Positions 56,103 to 64,000 of a stretch of 64,000 nt of DNA are shown here, in pieces. The DNA is taken from positions 62,001-126,000 of the forward strand of contig KE561265.1 of the NCBI GenBank assembly GCA_000442015.1, in the 5' to 3' direction. The notes under the pieces are model-generated. The model had not been told where the DNA came from. It was given only the letters and a program-made list of their open reading frames with translations, and did not search any database. The position numbers and the translations under genes are program-made. Within the stretch, counting starts at the first letter, position 1. Every line of letters begins with the position of its first letter. The stretch comes from Rozella allomycis CSF55 (taxonomy: Eukaryota; Rozellomycota).

Positions 56103-57931
56103 ATGATTTATGAGTCCGAAGAAACATTGGCATCTGGTATTCAATTTTGTTAATCCGTATTAAGAATTCAAATTTGAGCCGTCTGGAATTCTTACAAGCG
56201 ATTACATTGAGTATTGCAAAAAGCGCAACTTCAAACCGATGAAAATAGCCATCTGCAAGCCTAAAACAAAATTATCAAACGAACAAATAGCGGAAGCGGA
56301 GAAAAAAAATACATCCACTGGAACGTTACTTTCGAAGGCGCAATCAACACTACTAGAACAACGTGATACGTCAATTGAGCCTCTACCGTTAGTAGAAACT
56401 ACATTAACAGTGGATAAAACAGAGAGATACTCATCTATCAGTATGAGAACACCCACCATTTGGGTTGAAATGTCAGAGGAGCAAGAAATGGAAGACTCTG
56501 TCTACAAGATTGCGATTCGTGGATGGACTCCGAATAAAGGAACATTGGAGGCCCTTTGCATGTGTTTCCCGTCATGTATGACTTTGAATGTACTAAAGTA
56601 ATGCTATATCTTGCATCCAATTAGTCTTTGGAACTGCGGATTAGATGAAAGCATGTTTTCTTTACTGTTATCATCTATAATGAAGTGCAATATAAGCAAT
56701 GTTCAAATTGATATGAATTCTAATATTCCTGAGGTTATGTTCGCTAGTTTGGTTTCAGATCTGTCTCCTATAAAATTTCTAACGTTGCGTCACAACAACA
56801 TAGGCGACTTGGGCATGGAAAACCTAGCGAATTTCATGAAAACAAATAGATGCGTATGCTCTCTGAATCTTTTTGGGAATAAAATTACATCTCGATCAAT
56901 GGAAGCCGTAGCAGAAGTACCAATTACGTGTTGTAAGCGTAGATGCTCAAATATAACCAAAATCTTTCCTCATTGAACCTTGGCAGAAATCAAATCAGAG
57001 ACCATGGGATTAAAGCTCTTTCAAAGGTAAAGGATGATTAGCAGACTTAGCTTAGGGATTCACAAAGACATTGGCGACGCCTGAAGAAATCGCGGCCAGA
57101 AAAAAGTTTTTACAAGATATGGACAAAAGGAAAAAAGAAGCAGAAGAAGTATTATAACTATGTCTCATAATCCAGGAAATGTCAAAGCGAATGCAAAGAG
57201 CCGGCAAAACAAATTCAGCATTAGCAAGACCGAGTAGTTCATTAAAGTATTTCTATGAAAATATAGACAATAAAGAGACAAAAGAAATTCGCAGGCTGAT
57301 ATTCAAAAACTGCAAAAGAAGAGTGCGCTGGCAAATTCCAATTCAACTGGCAATTCGCAAGGAACTAACAAAAATCCTTCAAAAAAGACTGCCGATAAGC
57401 CAGACCCAGCCGCGGGAAAATCCAAAACAAGTGGTTCTCAGGCCCCTGCTGCTGAGAATAGAAAAGGAAGCAGTGATGGAAAGGGAAAGAAGGTGGCTGC
57501 TGGAAGCAAGACCGGCAAAAAGAAATCTGACGAAAAGGAGGAGATCGATGAGGTAGAAATTAATTTTGTTGGATATTAGACTGATGCTGCTATTCAGGAA
57601 TTGACAATGGAATCTAATGGACAGACATATTTGTTTGGCAATAGAACACTAGGATTTCTGAATTTGTATGGAAACCAAATATCTGAAGAAGGGTTGAATA
57701 TTATCTTTTCATTTGTTAAAGATCAAGTAATGTGTAATTTATCAAGCCAATTAGGATTCACCCGAGGGAGTATCATCTATGCCAGGGCTGACACATATTA
57801 TACTATTTGAGAATCATTTTGATAAGAGTAATCCAATACTACAAGCGTTGTTAAATCATTTAATTCAAAAGGTCAATGGAAGCCAAGAAGATGACACCAT
57901 TGTTGAGCCAATTGAAGAAAATAACGAATAA
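56103..57931 (+). CDS. Leucine-rich repeat protein, LRRC71-like
   Basis: Nine exons (introns 26-29 nt) encode 535 residues. Ribonuclease-inhibitor-type LRRs occupy the middle (FLTLRHNNIGDLGMENLANF, SLNLFGNKITSRSMEAVAE, SLNLGRNQIRDHGIKAL). A long Lys/Ser/Ala-rich insert (about 390-460, KGKKVAAGSKTGKKKSDEK) is followed by a last LRR, LGFLNLYGNQISEEGLNIIF, and a C-terminal LTHIILFENHF. LRR, charged insert, LRR is the order I recall for LRRC71, a protein of ciliated organisms. The match is by arrangement and short motifs, so moderate. Confidence 0.65.
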
Positions 57932-57979
57932 ATTTCATTTCAAGGATACTTAAGTTTACAAGAAATGAAAAATGATTTA

Positions 57980-60900
57980 TTAAATCGAAGCAGCGATTGC
58001 TTTTTCCAATCTTGTTTTCAACTTTTCATTTTCTCTTTCTAGACGCAATGATTTTTCCTTTTCGTCTGCTGCTTCCCTTTCAGCTCTTCTTTTTGATAAT
58101 TGAAGATTATTTTCAGTCATTTCCTATTAAAGTGAAAGTGATATTGTTACCAATTCATCTAATTGACTTTTTAGTCTTTTAACCTTTTCTTCCCATTTTG
58201 AGGCTTCTTCGTCTGATCTTAATTTTGCCTTTTCTTTTTCAGAGATTTGATATAGTAAATCTTTGACTTGCCTTTCCACTTTTTTGTTTTCTCTTGCCAA
58301 TTCGAATCTCTGTTTGGTTTCATTTTCTAGAGCCAGAGATAAAGCTTCAATTTGAGATTCAAGACGTTTATTTCCCTTGTTGATGTTGTCTGATGTTAGA
58401 GCGGTTTCTAATTCCAAGATGTGAATTTGTAATTCTTTCGAATGATGGTCCAACGTTGCCTAGATTAATAGATGAAATAAAGAAAACCTTTTCTCTCATT
58501 AAATCTGTGTTTAATTCTTTTTCCTTGTTTAATTCAACTTGTAAAAGAGAGATTTGCATTTCAGACTTTTGAATTCTTTCATTTAGAGATAAAATCTGTT
58601 CATAATCATCATTGTGTAATTTTTTCAATTCAAGATGTTCATTATTCAAGGTTTGAAAATTATTTTCTAGGAGAGATTTTTCATTTAAAAAGATTTGGAC
58701 TTGTTCAGAATGTTCTTCTAGGGTTGATTCAAGAGATTTTCTTTGTTTTTCTAGAGAAGATTTTGATTCTTCTAATTCATCAATGTAAGATTTGAGATTT
58801 TTTAGTTGAGCAAGAGAAGAGTTTAAATCTTTTGATAATTGATCTTGAGATTTAAGAGAATCGTTGTATAGAGATTCGAGATGAGAAGATTTTGATTCTA
58901 AACGATCTTTTTCTTTTTTAATTGAATTTAATTGTTGAAATTGATCGTCAAATTTTAATTGTAAATTTTCCAATTGAGATTCCAATTTGATTTGAAATTC
59001 TCTTTGATTTAAAATTGACTTTTTATCATTTTCCAATTCTAGTTCAAGTTTAAGAATTTCATTTTGGAATTTTCTTTTAAGATTTTCAATTTGAGTTTCT
59101 TTTTCGCTTGAATCTTTAATGAATTTTTGTTTCTCTAGATCCAATTCTTCAGCAATTCTTCTTTTTGAATTTAAAACGTCAATTAATTCCAAAGATTCAT
59201 CTTCTAATTTTTCTTGTAAATTTCTCAATCTCTCTTCCAAATTTTGAATCTTCTCATCTGATGATTTCTTTTCTTTAATGTAAACATCTAAAGATTCTTC
59301 CAATTCTTTATTTTGAATTTTTAATAAAGATTCATTTTTTTCAATTCTTAATTTTGAAATTTCCAAAGATTCTAATTTAGAAATTGCGTTTTCAGCTTTT
59401 AGTTTAAAATTGTTTAAATTTTCAGATAAATCTTGAGATTTGATAATTTCAGATTCTAATCTAATTGAAATTTCTTTCAAATCATTTGATAGTTTTCTTC
59501 TTGAATTTGATTCTTCATTTTTAGCAGAAATTTCATTTTCTATTTTTTGTTTTAATTGATCAATTTCCAAACAAAGATTTTTTCTATTCTTTTCTAAATT
59601 CAAAATTTCTTTATTTTTTTCTTCAATGTTTAATTCTGCTAATCTATTCGCTGCCAATAAAGCTTTTCTGGATTCTTCAGATTTCTCTAATTTCTCTTCA
59701 AGCTCTTGCTGAATTTTAGTTTTTAAATTCTCCATTTCAAAATTCCCTGCGAGTTTAAATCTCTCAAATTCTTTCTTTTCTTCTTCTGCTTCTTCCAATT
59801 GTTCTCTCAACAACACAATTTCTTTTTCAAGCTTCTTTTTCAATTCAATTAAATTTGATTTTGAATCTTCGCCTCCCTCCAACTGTAAATTCAATTCTTC
59901 AACCTTCTTTTCCAATGACTTTCTTTGTTTCTCTGATATCTCCAAATTGTTTTCTATTCTCTCCAATGCACTCGACAATTCATTCGCTTTCCTCTCCTGT
60001 CGAAGCGCCAATTCTTCATAATTCTTTCTTGCCTTTTCTTCTGTTTCTATTTTTAACTCTAGATCTTTGATGGCTTGGTCAGATCTTTTTTTCGCTTTTT
60101 CTAGATCTAATCTGGATTTTGTTGACGAATCTACAGAATTTGTTAAATCTTGCAATTCAGTTTCCTATAATTTTAAAATTAATTAAATTTTACCAATCTA
60201 TTTTTTTGTTTTGTAATTTCATTTTTCAAACAAATTTCATTTTCTAATTGTTCACCCAAAAGATTAACTTCCTTTAATAAAACTTTTCTTGTTTCTTCCA
60301 ATCTTTCTTCACGTGATTTGATTTCATTTTCATGTTTAGATTTCAATTCTGAAATATTAAATTCCAAAGATTTCAAATTTTCTTTTAATAATCTTTTCTC
60401 TTCTTCTTCATCTTCCAGTTGATGGATTAATTCTGAAACTTGAATTTCTAATTTTTTCTTCATTTTTTCCAATTCATGAAGATTTTTACCCCCGTCGCCA
60501 ATCTCATCAATCAAAGATTTCAATTCAGATTCCAACATTTCTTTTCCTCTCAATAATTGATTAAACGAATGATTCTTATTCTCTAATTCTTGATTAATTG
60601 AATCTATTGTTATTTGCAACTTTCTATTGTTTGAATCAACTTGCTCCTTTAATCTTCTCTCATTCTCCAATTGTATATTCAATGAATTCAACTGACTCTC
60701 CAAACTTTTAACACTCTTCTCTGAGTTCCTCGTTGCTTGGTGCTCCAATTCAAGCTCATGCTTCAAATCTTCTACATCTGCCAAATATCTATTCTTTGTC
60801 TTTTCCATTGAAGAATATGAAAATTCAACCTCTTGCAGTTTATTCTTTACTTCAATCAATTCCTTTTCAACAATCTTCTTTTCATTTTCAAGTTGACTCA

Positions 60901-63900
60901 TCTTTTCCAATGAATCTTTAGAATATTTCTCCTTGTAAACTTCAAATTCTTGAATCTTTGCTTGCAACTTTCTTTGAATCTCCAATTTCGCATTTTCTTC
61001 TTCTTCAAACCTTTGCCCAAGCTCAGAAATATCCAACGCTAATTTCTTTCTAATACTTTCCAATGTTAATCTCTTTTGGATTTCTTGCTCAATTTCTTCT
61101 TTCTGTAAATCTAACTGCTTTTGAAACGCACTCTTTTCTCTTTCCAATCTACTACACTTTGATTCTGCATCATCTATCATGATTTGCATATTCATAACTT
61201 TCTTTTCTAAATTCATCTTTTCATTTTCAAGCTCTATTATTCTTGATTCATCACTGCTAATCTTTGTCTTTAAATTCACAATCTCCAATTCATATTGCTT
61301 TCTCATCTTGTCAAGCTTTGAATTGTTCTCTTCTTTATCCTCCAATTCTGCTTGAATCTCTTCAATTTTTCTTTCCAAAGATGCCTTGTTTTTAGAAATC
61401 ATTGTATTTTCTTGTTCCAATTCTTCAACTCTTTGCTTATAACTTTCAACGGCTTGTAAATTCCTTCTCTTTTGATCTTCAAATTCTTGCTGCAAGGCAG
61501 CCAGCTGCGTCTTCAAATCATTCAGTTCATTTTCTCTTAACCTTCTAATCTCTCCTTGCTTGGTTTCTTCGTCTCCCTTCAATTCAACAGCATGCTTCAA
61601 ATCCTCCAATTCTGTTTCTAGTTTCTTCTTCAACTTGAAAATCTTTTCTTTTTCAATCTTTTCCTGTTCCAATTCATTACTCAGCAACTCTGCCTTTGAA
61701 CTTATTTCTCTCTTAATCTTTTCCAACCCCTCTCTTTCTTTTTGTTCGGCATGCAATTTGGAATTTATAGTCTCAAATTCAATTTGCTTCTTTTGAAGGG
61801 ATATTTCCAGCTCTGATTTAGCTTTCTGAATTTGCTCTAATTCAGCTTTCATACTTGCAACTTGGTTTTCTAAACTAACTCTTTTTCTATTCAAAACTTC
61901 TCTTTCTTCACTCTCTTTTAAAAGCTTCTCTTCCAATTCTTTAATCACAATTTCAAGCCTGTTCTTTTGTTTGGAATTTTCTTCAAGTCTATTTTCACTT
62001 TCATCCAACAACTTTTGCATCTGCATCACCTTTTCATCCAAAACCCTCTTGTCACTATTAGAACTTTGAATCAATGCTAATTGTCCATTCAATTCACTCT
62101 CTAGGTACTTTAAACGCTCTTCCTTGTTCATCTTTTCTTTTTCTATTCTTTCAATCAAAACACTTTGATCTTCAACTTGGTCCTTGTACTTCTTTAATTC
62201 CTCTTGAATACTCTTCTTCATCTTTTGGTTTTCTTCAAATTGAGTCTCAAGTTCCTCATATTCACTCGTCAATAAGCGAAGATTCTCATCCAACTCTATT
62301 TCCCTCTGTTGCGTACGCTTTAGTATCTCAAGTTGGTCAGCAGTCGCGTGTTTTTCATGCAAAAGTTCCTCTTCAATCTTTTTCTTTTCAATCTCTAACT
62401 GGTTCTTCATATCCATTAAAGTCTGCTTTTCTTTTTCCTGCATTTGAAGCGCACTTTCCAAAGATATTATCTGGTCATCCTTCTTCTTTAAATCTTCTTC
62501 AGTCCTAGTCACATTCAATAATGGCTTCACTTTCGAATACAATCGCCACCATGACCATTCTCTCAACTGAACATACACTCTCGCGTTCTTTTGAATCACC
62601 TTTACAGCCTTAACAAAAGTAACACGTTTAAAAAATAATCTTTTGTGGATATACGATCTACACACAGCCTGAAAATCTCCAAATATTCTTCCCAACTTTG
62701 CATCTCTAATGTCCTCCAATTCAGCCAACTAGATTTAAATATGCAAATATTCATTACAGCTCCTGCCTTGAAAAACACTTTGGTACTTCCAATTCTGTAT
62801 TGACTCTTGTCTAAATTCAATCCTTCTAATAACATTTGCGCAGCCTTTTTGCCATCAATAAAACCTTTGGGGACGAGACTCGAATTTAATATTTCATATC
62901 TTTGCTTAAAATCTGCAAATAAAAGCCTATTGGGATATCCCTGACGACATATTCTTATTCCTTCCAGCACACCGTTACAACGAAGTTGATCAAGTACAAG
63001 CTGAGCATGAATCTTTCCAGGTTTCTTTTCCTCATTTGGAACAATACATCTAACAAAATGAGGCTGTGTAGAATATAGTTGCTGCATCAACGTTAATAAT
63101 GACTCTCTGTGCTTTTGGGACACAGTTCTGAATGACCCCTTTTTCACTGCTCTGACTACCCTTGATGACACAATATCGTCTTCGTTGCCCAAATAGTCTT
63201 CAAAAAGTTTAGAAACAAAATTTTCACTAGAATTGGCTAGAAGCTTTGTAATGTTTTCATTTAAAGGATCCTTGTTTTTATCCAACCAGTTTTTAGTGCT
63301 ATATTCCACTTTTCCAGCATAATGAACAAGTGTAAAACTCTCGCCAAAACGAGGCGTTTCAAATTTATTTGACTTTCCTTTCCAAATTCCCCATATTTTC
63401 TCTGTAAATGTCTTGTCCGTAGCCTTGGGCATTACACATTCTTCATCCAGGCACGAAAAGATACCAACAGGCTAATTTACTAACAGATTAATGATTACAT
63501 TTGATTTTTCTATTAAATCAATAGTTGGTTGCAAGTCATGACCGAAATCGATAAAATTCCATTCAATATTCTCTTTCTTGTATTCCTCTTGCTCCAGAAT
63601 AAACATGTGATGATTGAAGAATTGTTGGAGTTTTTCATTTGTGTAATTTATACATAACTGTTCAAAGGTATTGTTCTTTTACAACTTGTTGATTATTTTT
63701 ACTTGGAATATTTCAAAGCCAGCAATGTCTAGCACTCCTATGAATGTTGATTTATTTCCAGGAAGGTCGATTTCTTGATTTATTCTGTCAACCAATTTTC
63801 CAAACATTCTTTCATACAATGACTTTGCTAATGCCTCTACAGAGTAAACAACCTGTGATGCTGTTCTTGCCTGAGACACCCAGTCCCTTCCAGCTTTAAT

Positions 63901-64000
63901 CACCGGCCTCAATAAGCCCTTTACAAAATCTGAAACTTGAACTCCCAATATATGACAGAGTTTCTCAACAACGGCCATGTCATTTATTTGAGCTTGATTT
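57980..64000 (-). CDS. Myosin II heavy chain, 5' partial
   Basis: The gene enters from the right edge inside the motor domain and ends at 57980. The motor part shows switch [72 protein letters not shown] and the converter [14 protein letters not shown] short lever with one or two IQ-like helices ([12 protein letters not shown]) leads to about 1,500 residues of nearly unbroken heptad coiled coil with regular Glu/Lys/Gln, ending [23 protein letters not shown]. Introns of 27-29 nt; one in the tail begins GTTTTC. The P-loop and switch I lie beyond the window. The exon 60179-62728 is about 2.5 kb, the longest spliced exon here. Confidence 0.95.

Overview
The window is a gene-dense, A+T-rich nuclear segment of a eukaryote with about 44 protein genes, three tRNA genes and almost no intergenic space; many neighbouring genes are 5 to 200 bases apart. 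Nearly every gene is split by very small spliceosomal introns, mostly 25 to 30 nt, starting GTA and ending AAG or TAG. I placed exon joins by reading across each one, and in the genes free of assembly gaps the spliced length is a multiple of three and restores the family motifs. The standard genetic code fits throughout. The gene set points to an early-diverging fungus or near relative, in the broad area of Rozella/Cryptomycota, aphelids or chytrids. Fungal features are a SIP5-type RING protein, a Hog1-type TGY MAP kinase, GID4, a Dph6 with RidA-like domains, and an uncharacterised fungal-type membrane protein. They sit beside genes better known from animals or flagellates (SCAPER, WBP2, UBAP1-like, LRRC71-like, RAD51AP1-like, RPEL protein, LEDGF-like, myosin II). 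The exact lineage is an inference. COX11, mS35, a tafazzin-like enzyme and an ABC1 kinase indicate a mitochondrion with cytochrome oxidase.

Layout. 1-9.8 kb: ABC1 kinase (cut by the left edge), EBP1, a 7-TM protein, tafazzin-like acyltransferase, a G+C-richer non-coding patch, MINDY deubiquitinase, FCP1, UBAP1-like ESCRT-I subunit, COX11. 9.9-19.3 kb: eIF3a, SCAPER, tRNA-Arg, a receptor-like transmembrane kinase, CIA2. 19.3-30.5 kb: GID4, a fungal-type membrane protein, an ATP-grasp protein divergent from an SPX-AstE/AspA fusion, tRNA-Gly, DPH6, and a CaMK fused to a sphingomyelinase-like domain. 30.6-43.9 kb: KRI1, G-beta, Qb-SNARE, RPS3A, PUS10, SIZ/PIAS SUMO ligase, WBP2, a nucleotidase, tRNA-Arg, ABCG transporter, EMC3. 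44-64 kb: SIP5, UPF3, condensin CAP-G, RPEL protein, PPR protein, Hog1, RAD51AP1-like, BRX1, mS35, a PWWP/IBD protein, an LRRC71-like protein and a long myosin II heavy chain cut by the right edge.

Most genes are housekeeping: translation and ribosome assembly, transcription and RNA control, membrane traffic, chromosome structure. The most novel material is in signalling: (i) a signal-peptide/glycosylated-ectodomain/TM/non-RD TKL kinase, (ii) a calmodulin-kinase-like catalytic domain fused to an endonuclease/exonuclease/phosphatase domain, and (iii) a phosphate-sensing SPX domain fused to an AstE/AspA zinc hydrolase, divergently paired with an ATP-grasp gene.

Cautions: nine single-base Ns mark assembly joins. 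At six of them the same sequence is present on both sides (up to 320 bp, with a few percent mismatches), giving false tandem duplications; at two others coding sequence appears to be missing.
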